In this document: in pieces, positions 1 through 8,124 of the stretch
Numbering within the stretch: the stretch's first letter is position 1
How the letters are laid out: every line of letters starts with the position of its first letter
Notes under the pieces: model-generated
Told to the model about the DNA's origin: nothing
The model's database searches: none
The model's input: the letters and a program-made list of their open reading frames with translations, nothing else
NCBI GenBank assembly: GCA_963728895.1
Contig: CAVSLM010000013.1
Coordinates: forward strand, 1-28,238
Length of the DNA: 28,238 nt
Source: CAVSLM01 sp963728895
Lineage (GTDB): Bacteria > Pseudomonadota > Gammaproteobacteria > JBBQDK01
Reading direction: 5' to 3'
Position numbers and translations under genes: made by a program

Positions 1-81
1 GGTTTCAAACCCGCCACGGGCGTGGAGGCAGGCATAAGCCGTTTCGTGGAGTGGTACAAGAGCTATTACGGGGTGAATTGA
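1..81 (+). CDS. UDP-glucuronate 4-epimerase-like protein, C-terminal fragment
   Basis: Only the last 26 codons plus TGA are in the window, and the gene begins upstream. The translated tail starts GFKPATGVEAGISRFVEWY and ends near YYGVN. This matches the characteristic C-terminus of the extended SDR UDP-glucuronate 4-epimerase family (UDP-GlcA to UDP-GalA), where a 'GFKPxTxxxxGxxxFVxWYxxYY' ending is typical. If correct, the enzyme supplies UDP-galacturonate in the cytoplasm. That fits the three AsnB-like amidotransferases downstream, which could amidate uronic acid carboxylates. A plain UDP-glucose 4-epimerase is less likely because of this tail. The catalytic domain is not visible, so the substrate is inferred from the tail alone. 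Confidence 0.8.
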   Translation, partial: GFKPATGVEAGISRFVEWYKSYYGVN

Positions 82-103
82 GAACACGCTTTTCGAGCGC
101 CCG

Positions 104-131
104 TTGGTTGCCGTAGCGCGGCCGCAGCCAA
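104..131 (+). terminator. Possible stem-loop between epimerase and wzz
   Basis: TTGGTTGC at 104-111 can pair with GCAGCCAA at 124-131 (one T-G wobble) around a 12-base loop. It lies 23 bases after the epimerase stop codon. No T-run follows, so an intrinsic terminator is doubtful. It could be a processing or attenuation hairpin, or chance in GC-rich DNA. Nothing else recognisable lies in the 132-base gap at 82-213, and no good promoter was seen. Confidence 0.22.
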
Positions 132-213
132 TCGTTCCTCGCGAGCGCATACGCTGGACTTGCGTATCAAAGGCCCGCAGCAGCTCGTCTCATGAATCGA
201 GAGTGGACAAGAC

Positions 214-1083
214 GTGGACCAGCACAATGCGACTGCGCAAGACGAGGTAACACTCCGTGAGCTCGCTTCGGCGATCGCCCGCCGCAAATGGCTGGTGATC
301 GCGACGACCATGGCGCTGATATTCGCGGCGCTTGCCTATGCCTTCTCGATCGAACCGCAGTGGCAGGGAACGGTCGTGGTGGAGATAGGCCGCGTCGGAC
401 AGGTCGATCAGGTGGACGGCGCTTCGGATTTGATCGAGTCTCCAGAGCGTGTGGTCCAGCGCCTGTCGCAGATCCCGTTTCAGCAGGCTGTACTGCGAAG
501 CGAGGGCATGACCAACGGCAGTGCGGACGACAATGCCAATGCACGTTTGTACCACAGCAGTTTTTCGGCTCGGGCGCTGGCGGACAGCGGGTTGGTGAGT
601 GTGGCCGCGCGAGCCTATTCACGAGCGGACGTGCAGAAGCTGCTGCAGGGCACGGTGCGGCAGCTGAGCGCGATTCATTCCGAGCTGGCACAGCCCACGT
701 TGGTGCGCCTGCGCCAGGAGCTTGCCGAGGTCGAGCGGCAGATCAAGGTGCTGGAGACGCGGGATCGGCAGCTGCACGAAATGGAAACGGTCGCGACGAA
801 GCACGTCGGAGACGGACAGTTTTCCGAGGGAGTGCTGCTCGCCTACATGGGCGAAAAGGAACAAACGGAGCTGCACGAGCTGCGCAACAGCAGGATCACG
901 TACCAGGAGCAGCTCGATCCCCATAGAACCTATCCGACCGGTGTGTTTGGCGATGTGTACGTTTCCGAGAAACCGGTGCCATCCGGGAGACTGGCCATGG
1001 TCACATTGGCGGGATTGGGCGGGCTGGCAATCGGCATCGTACTGGCGCTCGTGCTCGGCGCACTTCGCCCGCCGGTGGCCTAG
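214..1083 (+). CDS. wzz: Wzz-type polysaccharide chain-length determinant
   Basis: The 289-residue protein has the two-transmembrane layout of Wzz/PCP-1 proteins. A cytoplasmic N-terminus (VTLRELASAIARRKW) leads into TM1 at about residues 26-45. A long periplasmic region follows with a helical stretch (about 170-190). TM2 lies at about residues 260-283, just after a proline-containing segment (KPVPSG). Wzz proteins set the modal length of Wzy-made polymers at the inner membrane. There is no C-terminal tyrosine-kinase domain, so this is not a Wzc/BY-kinase fusion. The start is GTG at 214, since an in-frame stop lies at 193-195 and no ATG fits; the ribosome site is weak. The overall length is near that of short O-antigen Wzz proteins. 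It sits at the 5' side of the export and polymerisation genes, 31 bases before asnB1. Confidence 0.78.
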   Translation: MDQHNATAQDEVTLRELASAIARRKWLVIATTMALIFAALAYAFSIEPQWQGTVVVEIGRVGQVDQVDGASDLIESPERVVQRLSQIPFQQAVLRSEGMTNGSADDNANARLYHSSFSARALADSGLVSVAARAYSRADVQKLLQGTVRQLSAIHSELAQPTLVRLRQELAEVERQIKVLETRDRQLHEMETVATKHVGDGQFSEGVLLAYMGEKEQTELHELRNSRITYQEQLDPHRTYPTGVFGDVYVSEKPVPSGRLAMVTLAGLGGLAIGIVLALVLGALRPPVA

Positions 1084-1114
1084 CCCGCATATCTTGGGGG
1101 CGGGAAGGCGCTGA

Positions 1115-2993
1115 ATGTGTGGCATTGCCGGCAAGGTCGAATTCGCGGATCGCGCGGTACCGCGCGAGCTGATTCACAGGATGTGCGGCACGCTCGTTCA
1201 CCGTGGTCCCGATGCGGAGGGAATTCACATCGGACCCCACGTCGGCCTCGGGCAGCGACGTCTGGCGATTATCGACCTCAGCGATCAGGCAGTCGCACCG
1301 CTGTCCAACGAGGACGGGACGGTCTGGGTCGTCTTCAACGGTGAGATCTACAACTTCCGGGAAATCCGGCAGCGGTTGAGGGAGCGCGGGCACGCCTTTC
1401 GTACCGACACGGACACGGAGGTGATTGTCCATCTGTACGAGGAGCACGGGAGCGATTGCGTGCGCCATCTCCGGGGAATGTTCGCGTTCGCCGTTTGGGA
1501 TGCGAAAGAGCGCCTGTTGTACGCTGCCAGGGATCGCCTCGGCAAGAAGCCGTTCTACTACAGCCGGACGCCTTCCTTCTTCGTATTCGGCTCGGAGATT
1601 CCGGCACTGTTGTCGGATCCGGCGGTCGGCCGCTCCCCCGACTATGCGGCGCTCGACAGTTATCTCACCTACCAGTACGTGCCGAGTCCGACGACGGCGT
1701 TTGCAGACATTCGCAAGCTGGGTGCCGGTGAGCAGCTGGTGTGCCGCACCGACGGTTCCTGCACCGTCGCGAGGTACTGGAGTCCACCGATGCCTCTCGT
1801 GCGCGCGTCCACGCGCGAAGAGGCGGCAGCCGAGCTGCACCGGCGTCTGCAGGAGGCGGTTCGCATCCGGATGTCGGCCGATGTGCCACTCGGTGCGCTG
1901 CTCAGCGGAGGCATCGATTCCGGCCTCATTGTCGCACTCATGGCCGGCCAGGCCACGCAGGCGGTGAAGACCTTTTCCATCGGCTTCGACGAGCGGACCC
2001 ACGACGAGCTCCCGTATGCGCGGTTGGTCGCGCAGCGCTACGGAACCGATCACGCCGAGCTCGTGGTGAAACCCTCGGTCATGGAGGTGCTGCCGTCGCT
2101 GGTGCGCCATTATGGCGAGCCGTTCGCGGACTCCTCCGCCATCCCCACCTACTACGTGACCAAGCTGGCGCGCGAGCACGTAACGGTCGCCTTGAGCGGC
2201 GATGGGGGAGACGAGAGCTTCGGCGGCTACGTGCGGTACCGGCAGACATTGCGCTGGGCGTTTTTTGACCGCCTTCCTTTGCGCCTGCGTCGCGCCTTCA
2301 CGGCGGCGCTGCGCGCCGTGCTGAGCAGGGCTGCCCTACACCAACCTGGGTGCGCGCCTGGAGCGCGCCCTGGAGATGGCCGGGTCGACGCTACCGGTTC
2401 GCTACCATCTGCAAATGACGCTGCTGAAGGAGCGGGAGAAGAAGGCGTGTTATACGGAGAGGTTCGGCTCGCTGGCGGGAGAGCTGCACGGGGGCCGGGG
2501 ATGGGGTCTGGCGTGGGACGAGAGCATGGACGCGCTGGGCTGGATGATGCGCTGCGACCAGGCAACCTATCTGCCGGATTGCCTGATGGTCAAGGTCGAT
2601 ATCGCATCCATGGCGAACAGCCTGGAGGTGCGCTCGCCGCTGCTGGATCACGAGCTGGTGGAATTCTCGGCTTCGATCCCGAGCGGCTGGAAGGTCGACG
2701 GTGAGGAGTCGAAGAGCATCCTCAAGGACGTGGCGCGCCGGCTGCTTCCACGCGAGGTCCTGCGCAAGCCGAAGTCCGGATTCGGGATCCCGCTGGCGCA
2801 ATGGTTCCGCGGCGAGTCGTCGGGGCTGTTGCGGCAGGTGCTGCTCGACGATACTGCGCGCCGCCGGGGACTGTTCCGGACCGCCTTCCTCCGCCGCATG
2901 ATCGATGAGCACGTGGGCGGTCGTCGCGACTGGAGCAATCGCCTGTGGGCGTTCCTGTTCCTCGAGCTTTGGTTTCGGGAGTACATCGATTGA
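1115..2993 (+). CDS. asnB: AsnB-like glutamine-dependent amidotransferase 1 (frameshifted as sequenced)
   Basis: Asparagine-synthetase-type protein with an N-terminal class II glutaminase domain (Met-Cys2 start MCGIAGK, then RGPDA and NGEIYN) and a C-terminal ATP-PPase synthetase domain with the SGGIDS loop near residue 264 and SGDGGDESFGGY. An AAGG ribosome site sits 6 bases before the ATG. In sugar clusters such enzymes (WbpS in P. aeruginosa O6 is the usual comparison) are assigned to amidation of uronic acids rather than asparagine synthesis. The reading frame breaks: the family match leaves the first frame near 2325-2340 and resumes one base later (YTNLGARLERALEMAG, then LPDCLMVKVDIASMANSLEV). 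The span is 3n+1, so one extra base is the simplest explanation. The repaired product is about 625 residues, a normal family length. The acceptor is unknown. Confidence 0.85.
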
Positions 2994-3070
2994 GTCGTTA
3001 TCGAGGCGCTTGCGGACCGGCGCATCACGCACCCGGGTGGCATGTCCGCGGATGGACGGAGTGATCGATC

Positions 3071-4585
3071 GTGGTGGTGCGCAGAAACATGCTGGCCAAC
3101 CTGATCGGCCGTGGCTGGAGCATGCTGCTGGGCGTCGCCGTGATACCGGTGTACCTGAAGCTGCTCGGCATCGAGGCTTATGGCCTGATCGGTTTCTTCA
3201 CGAGCCTGCAGGCGTTGTTCGGAATTCTCGACCTGGGACTGGGTACCACCGTCAATCGCGAGCTGGCACGCCTTTCGGCACGGGAGGGAACGGCGGGCGA
3301 GCAGCGCGAGGTGATCCGGACGCTGGAAACCGTCTACTGGGGCATATCGCTGGTGGCGGGACTCTCGCTGGTGGCGCTCGCTCCTGCGATTGCCCGGGGC
3401 TGGCTCGAGGCCAAAGGCATCCCACCGGCGGAGCTGCAGCGCGCCATCGTGCTCATGGGGGTGGTGATCGCCCTGCAGTTCCCAATCGCGTTTTATCAGG
3501 GCGGATTGACCGGACTGCAGCGGCAGGTGGCGATGAACGCGATTATGGCCGGCACGGCGACGCTCAAATCGGTGGGCGCGGTGCTGCTCCTGTGGCTGGT
3601 GTCGCCGACGATCGACGCTTTCTTCGGCTGGCAGGTCGTCGCCGCCGCCATCGGCACGTTCGTGTGCATGCGATATCTGTGGGCAGCGGTCCCGCCGGGC
3701 GCGGGGCGTGCGCGCTTCCGCTCCGCGGTGCTGCGGAGGACGCGCGGCTTCACCGGCGCCGTGGCGGCCAACGCCATCGTCGGTGTGCTGCTGACACAGA
3801 CCGACAAGATCATTCTCAGCAGGACGTTGTCGTTGGAATCCTTCGGCTACTATGCCCTGGCGGCAACGGTTGCATCCTTTCTGTGGAGCATCATCCTGCC
3901 GGTGAATACCGCGATGTTTCCCAGGTTCGCGCAACTGTACGAGACAGGGGACCGCGCCACACTGGCGTCGACATACCACAGAGCCAGTCAGCTGATGTCG
4001 GTGGTGCTGCTTCCGCTGTGCATGATCGGAGCCCTGTTCTCCAGGGACATCATTGCGCTGTGGACGGGCAGCCCATCCATCGCCGACAACGCACACCTGA
4101 TCGTGTCCATTCTGGTCGTCGGCACCACCTTGAACGGACTGGCCAGCGTCGCGGTGTACCTCCAGTGTGCGGCCGGTTGGCCCCAGCTGGTCCTGTACGT
4201 CAACACGGCACTCGCCGTCGTGCTGGTTCCCTCCATGTTGCTGGTGGTCAGCCGGTTCGGAGCGGTGGGTGCAGCGCTCCTGTGGATGGCCATCAACATC
4301 ACCTACGTCTGTCTGTTGATCCCCATCATGCACACCCGCCTGCTGATCGGCGAGATGCGACAATGGTACGTGCACGATGTCCTGATTCCGGCACTGGGCG
4401 TGCTCGCGGCCACGGGCGCGGCGCTGCTGATCGCGCCGAGCGTCGTGTCCTGGAGCAACACGGTGCCTTTCCTCGTGGCGGCGTGGCTGCTCGCCACCGT
4501 CGCAGCGGCAGGGCTTGCACCCGCGGTGCGGCAGACTCTGCTCCAAATACCGAGGTTGCCGCGTGCCGCCCGACGCCATGGCTGA
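3071..4585 (+). CDS. wzx: Wzx-type O-unit flippase
   Basis: 504-residue, strongly hydrophobic protein with about 12-14 predicted membrane spans and no large soluble domain. It begins with the typical polysaccharide-flippase opening (ANLIGRGWSMLLGVAVIPVY, then LGIEAYGLIGFFTSLQ and LDLGLGTTVNRELA). This places it in the MOP/PST superfamily (polysaccharide biosynthesis protein, Wzx/RfbX). Members move undecaprenyl-diphosphate-linked repeat units across the inner membrane for periplasmic polymerisation. The start is the first of three tandem GTG codons, with GGAG about 9 bases upstream. It follows asnB1 after 77 bases and overlaps the next gene's ATG by 8 bases. With Wzz and a Wzy-like protein in the same locus, and no ABC exporter seen, it defines the pathway as Wzx/Wzy-dependent. 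Confidence 0.88.
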   Translation: MVVRRNMLANLIGRGWSMLLGVAVIPVYLKLLGIEAYGLIGFFTSLQALFGILDLGLGTTVNRELARLSAREGTAGEQREVIRTLETVYWGISLVAGLSLVALAPAIARGWLEAKGIPPAELQRAIVLMGVVIALQFPIAFYQGGLTGLQRQVAMNAIMAGTATLKSVGAVLLLWLVSPTIDAFFGWQVVAAAIGTFVCMRYLWAAVPPGAGRARFRSAVLRRTRGFTGAVAANAIVGVLLTQTDKIILSRTLSLESFGYYALAATVASFLWSIILPVNTAMFPRFAQLYETGDRATLASTYHRASQLMSVVLLPLCMIGALFSRDIIALWTGSPSIADNAHLIVSILVVGTTLNGLASVAVYLQCAAGWPQLVLYVNTALAVVLVPSMLLVVSRFGAVGAALLWMAINITYVCLLIPIMHTRLLIGEMRQWYVHDVLIPALGVLAATGAALLIAPSVVSWSNTVPFLVAAWLLATVAAAGLAPAVRQTLLQIPRLPRAARRHG

Positions 4586-5458
4586 CGGGGGCATCGGTGC
4601 GAACACAGACACTGGTGACCGCGTGCTGAATGCCATCAAGAAGCTCATGTCGCGGCGCTATCCGGAGCTTGCGGAGTCTGGCATTCGTACCGCATCTCGC
4701 GCGAGATGCGCCGGCATGCGATGCAGGAGACCTGCTTCGGGTTCCGCATCGAGGGCAATGCGGCGGTTCAGAGCGGCACCTACGAGCCGGACGAGACGCA
4801 GACCATTCTGGGCTATCTGGGCGAGGTCGACGTATTCGTCGATGTGGGTGCCAACATCGGCTATTTCGTCTGTCTTGCGCGGGCGCACGACAAGCACGTG
4901 GTCGCAGTCGAGCCGCTGCAGCAGAATCTGGACGTCCTCTACCGCAACCTGCTGGCCAACGGTTATACCGACGTGGAAGTGTTTCCGCTCGGCCTGTCCG
5001 GCAGAGCCGATATCGTCGAGCTCTACGGCGGAGGCACCGGGGCCTCGATGATCGATCGGTGGGCCGGTACCTCGGGCGTGCTGCGCAGGGCGGTGGCGAC
5101 CTCGACGCTCGATACGCTCCTCGGCGGCCGTTTCGACGGCAAGCGGCTGCTGATCAAAATGGACGTTGAAGGGGCGGAATACCAGGTCCTGGAAGGCGCG
5201 ACGGCCATGCTCGCTGCCGTGCCCGGCCCGGTGTGGCTGCTGGAGATCTGCCTCACGGAACATCACCCGGCCGGAGTGAATCCGCATTTCGCGGACGTGT
5301 TCGAAAGGTTCTGGTCACACGGCTACCGCGCTCGTACCGCGGGCGAGCAATCGCGGCCTGTGCAGCGTGCCGACGTCGAGCGTTGGGTCCGTGAGCGCAG
5401 GCGCGACTTCGGATACGTGAGCTACGTGTTCGAGCGGCCGCGGCAGGCGGGGGTCTGA
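4578..5458 (+). CDS. FkbM-family methyltransferase 1 (frameshifted near N-terminus)
   Basis: Class I SAM-dependent methyltransferase of the FkbM family: VDVGANIGYF (SAM-binding motif I), then VAVEP, and the diagnostic IKMDVEGAEYQVLEGA segment. FkbM enzymes usually O-methylate hydroxyls, here probably on a sugar. The domain is intact in one frame from 4706. The natural N-terminus lies in another frame: ATG 4578 overlaps the wzx stop, and GTG 4623 is an alternative (VLNAIKKLMSRRYPELAES). The frames join at about 4675-4682, where one missing T would give ...LAES-WHSYRISREMRRHAM. The span is 3n+2, consistent with a one-base deletion. The repaired length is about 293 residues from 4578. Without repair a 250-residue protein from ATG 4706 might still be made. 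The gene ends 2 bases before the next start. Confidence 0.8.
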
Positions 5459-5460
5459 CA

Positions 5461-6256
5461 GTGCCGATCGGGAAAAGGATCCGGCGAGCGCTCAGGGGGC
5501 CGTTCCTGTGGTTCTCCGACTGGTTCTTCAATCCCCTGGTGTTCCTGAGGCGGCTGCGCGGGATCCCCCATTTCGCGCGCAATCTGCGCCGGTACACGCA
5601 CGCAAACACCCATCCGAGCCTCCGCTTCACATGGCGCGACGTGTGGTACCGCTCCCATGACCGCTATGCCGCGGCGGGCGAGGCCGAAGGGCATTATTTC
5701 TTCCAGGACCTGTGGGCTGCGCGATTCCTCCACGCCGCCCGCGTCAGAGAGCATGTCGATGTGGGGTCGCGCATCGATGGCTTCGTGGCGCACGTCCTTC
5801 CGTTCTGCATGGTGCGGTACGTGGACATACGCCCGCTGCCGGCGCTCATCCCTGATTTCGAGTTCCGGCACGGGTCCATCGTAGACATGCCGTTCGAATC
5901 CGATTCCATCGCCAGCCTGAGCAGCCTGCATGTGATCGAGCACATCGGTCTCGGTCGCTACGGAGATCCGGTCGACCCGGACGGCCACCTGCGCGCCGCG
6001 GCGGAGCTCAGCCGGGTGCTGGCACCCGGTGGGCATCTGCTCCTCGGGACGCCCGTGGGCCGGGAACGCCTGTGCTTCGACGCACACAGGATATTCGATC
6101 CGGAAACCATCACCAGGGCGTTCCCGAAGCTGGAGCTTGCGGAGTTTTCGCTCATCGACGATACGGGCAAGGGGATTGTGCGCGATGCCTCCTTCGAAGG
6201 CGGCGCGCGCATGCGAGTACGGTTGTGGCCTGTTCCTGTTTCGCAAGAACCGCTGA
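5461..6256 (+). CDS. DUF268-family methyltransferase-like protein (frameshifted at C-terminus)
   Basis: The first 250 residues match the DUF268 family found in polysaccharide clusters: HVDVGSRIDGFVAHVLPF near residues 98-113, VDIRPLP at 121-127, then SSLHVIEHIGLGRYGDPVDP near 154-173 and PGGHLLLGTPVGRERL. The GSRIDGF and HVIEHIGLGRYGD blocks resemble a modified SAM-methyltransferase fold, but the reaction is not established. As sequenced the frame runs straight into the next gene, giving a 546-residue product. In the +1 frame a family-like terminus, EYGCGLFLFRKNR then TGA, ends at 6256, so one extra base near 6195-6215 probably removed the true stop. The span 5461-6256 is 3n+1, consistent with this. 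The restored length is about 264 residues. GTG start, 2 bases after the preceding stop. Confidence 0.72.
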
Positions 6257-6285
6257 GCCGAACCGGCGGCTGCTGGCACGGAACG

Positions 6286-7101
6286 ATGCCGGCGATCGGA
6301 GCGCCCCGTGAGCGCGCGTCGTGCGATATCGAGGGCGCTCTCTCGCGGCTCATCCCCCCGACCAAAACGCTGTACCGGGCCTGCAGGCGCGACGTGGACC
6401 GGTACAACGGCGACAACAACAGCGACATCACCGGCAACGGCGAGCTGGACTGCATGCGGCGCTATCTTCCGCACTGCAAGGTGGTGTTCGATGTTGGGGC
6501 GAACGTCGGAGACTGGGCCGCGCTGGCGCTGCAGGTGAGTCCGGACATCGAGCTGCATTGCTTCGAGCCCAGCGCGTCGACCTACGCGCAGCTGACCGGA
6601 CGCGGGCTGCCCGGACGCGTCGTCTGCAACCACAGCGCAATGGGTGCCGAGCCGGGCGAGCGCATCCTGTACCGGACCTCCGGCGTCAGCGCATTGAGCT
6701 CCCTGTATCGCCGCGAGGGGTTGGAATACCTTGGCCTGGAGGCGTGGGAACCGGAGGAAACGGTCACCGTCGATTGTGTGGACGCGTATTGCGCGCGCCG
6801 CGGCGTGGACGCCGTCGATTTCATCAAGGTCGACGTCGAGGGCAACGAGCTGGAGGTGCTGCGGGGGATGAGCCAGATGCTTCGCGCGGGACGCATCGGC
6901 ATCGTGCAGTTCGAATACGGCGGCAGCTACATCGACGCCAGGGTATTCCTGGGCGACATCTGGCGCCACGTGCTGGCTTCGAATCCCCACTACCGATTCT
7001 ACAAGCTGACGGCGCACGGCATCAGGCATGTCCCGCACTACGCCCAGGAGCTTGAGAATTTCCAGCTCCAGAACTGGCTGATCGCCAAGGCCGAAACGTG
7101 A
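6286..7101 (+). CDS. FkbM-family methyltransferase 2
   Basis: Second FkbM-type SAM methyltransferase, about 271 residues from ATG 6286. SAM motif I is FDVGANVGDW (about residues 68-77), followed by LHCFEPSASTYAQL and the family signature FIKVDVEGNELEVLRGM. The C-terminus QLQNWLIAKAET is also typical. In this sequence the gene is in the same open frame as the DUF268 protein upstream, so an automatic caller will report one 546-residue fusion. I consider two genes more likely, because the DUF268 terminus is present in another frame and an ATG lies 29 bases after its stop. A real fusion is possible. It probably O-methylates a sugar of the repeat unit. Its stop overlaps the next gene's GTG (GTGA). 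Confidence 0.75.
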   Translation: MPAIGAPRERASCDIEGALSRLIPPTKTLYRACRRDVDRYNGDNNSDITGNGELDCMRRYLPHCKVVFDVGANVGDWAALALQVSPDIELHCFEPSASTYAQLTGRGLPGRVVCNHSAMGAEPGERILYRTSGVSALSSLYRREGLEYLGLEAWEPEETVTVDCVDAYCARRGVDAVDFIKVDVEGNELEVLRGMSQMLRAGRIGIVQFEYGGSYIDARVFLGDIWRHVLASNPHYRFYKLTAHGIRHVPHYAQELENFQLQNWLIAKAET

Positions 7102-8060
7102 CGAATCCGGACACGACGCGATTGCCTGTGCTGGTGGTGTCGTGCGACCCCTATGCCGACGTGTGGCCCGCATTCTTCGCCGCCTTTTTCGGCCGCTGGC
7201 CGGACTGTCCCTATCCGGTCTACCTGGGCACCAATTCCCTGCGCTTCACGCATCGTGGTGTCACCACGCTGAACATCGGCGAGGACCGCGGTTGGGGTGC
7301 CGGCCTGCTCGAGATGCTGAATCGGCTGAGCGGTGATCACGTCCTGCTCCTGCTCGATGACTTTCTCCTGCAGCGCAACGTCGATTCCGCGCGTGTCGAG
7401 AGACTGGTCGGCCTTGCGGTGTCCAGGGGCGTCGGTTGTCTGCATCTGGCGCCATTGCCCGCTCCGACTCCGCCGCCGGCGCGCGCGGTGCCGGGGCTGC
7501 CGGAAGTCGGCATCGTAGCGCGGGGCTCACCTTATAGAGTGTCGACCCAGATCGCCGTGTGGAGGATCGAGACGCTGCGCGAGATCCTGATACCGGCCTT
7601 CAGTCCCTGGGAGTTCGAGCACGTCGGAACGCCGATGAGCGATGCGCTCGAGGAGGAGTTCTGGTGCGTGTACGAACCGGCACTGCATTACGATCACGCC
7701 ATCGAGAAGGGCAAGTGGAAACCGGACGGGCTCGCGACCTGTGCCGAGCTGGGCGTGGTGGTGGATCTGTCGGTACGGCCGGCATTTTCCGCCGAGGAGC
7801 TGCGCTCCCACTATGCGGGCGGCGAACGCGACAGCCGGCTGCATCAGATCAAGGCACGCGCCATCGACTGCTTCGCCTCCGGGCGGCGGCTGCAGGGCCT
7901 GCGTTGGGGGCTGCGCTACCTCGCTTCCAGACCCGCTTCGATGCAGGGGTGGGCGATCGTGAGCTTCGGGATGGCCGGTCCCGGCGCGGTGGACTGGCTG
8001 CGGCGGATGTACCTGCAGGCCAAGGTAACCCGCTACCGGCGCAAGGGGGTCCGTGGATGA
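7098..8060 (+). CDS. Putative glycosyltransferase, GT-A-like, of uncertain family
   Basis: 320-residue protein with no family I can name with certainty. Residues 9-16 form a beta-strand opening (LPVLVVSC). HVLLLLDDFLL at about 81-91 places a DD pair after a hydrophobic strand, as in GT-A glycosyltransferases. QIAVWRIETL (about 151-160) followed by SPWEFE (169-174) resembles the 'Q-I-x-x-W ... WEFE' block I associate with some uncharacterised capsular glycosyltransferases. The C-terminal 80 residues are basic and helical. GTG at 7098 overlaps the preceding stop. Position between methyltransferases and asnB2 supports a role in assembling the repeat unit. No signal peptide is seen. Sugar donor and acceptor cannot be inferred. 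Confidence 0.5.
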   Translation: MTNPDTTRLPVLVVSCDPYADVWPAFFAAFFGRWPDCPYPVYLGTNSLRFTHRGVTTLNIGEDRGWGAGLLEMLNRLSGDHVLLLLDDFLLQRNVDSARVERLVGLAVSRGVGCLHLAPLPAPTPPPARAVPGLPEVGIVARGSPYRVSTQIAVWRIETLREILIPAFSPWEFEHVGTPMSDALEEEFWCVYEPALHYDHAIEKGKWKPDGLATCAELGVVVDLSVRPAFSAEELRSHYAGGERDSRLHQIKARAIDCFASGRRLQGLRWGLRYLASRPASMQGWAIVSFGMAGPGAVDWLRRMYLQAKVTRYRRKGVRG

Positions 8061-8124
8061 GTGCAGCCGTCTGCGCCTCCCGGGCCGTGCGCCTCGCCCG
8101 GCTGGTGAGATTTCCGGTCTAGCC

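Noticed and set aside
2648..4648. 666-residue open frame on the minus strand
   Set aside because: It lies antisense to asnB1, wzx and fkbM, is rich in His/Gln/Arg/Asp, and has no recognisable motif. It is a typical shadow in GC-rich coding DNA.
5422..7173. 583-residue open frame on the minus strand
   Set aside because: Antisense to the DUF268 and FkbM genes, whose motifs are clear on the + strand.
8053..8124. N-terminal extension of asnB2
   Set aside because: The glutaminase needs its Cys at position 2 after Met removal. ATG 8125 gives MCGIS, so the upstream in-frame codons are not part of the enzyme.
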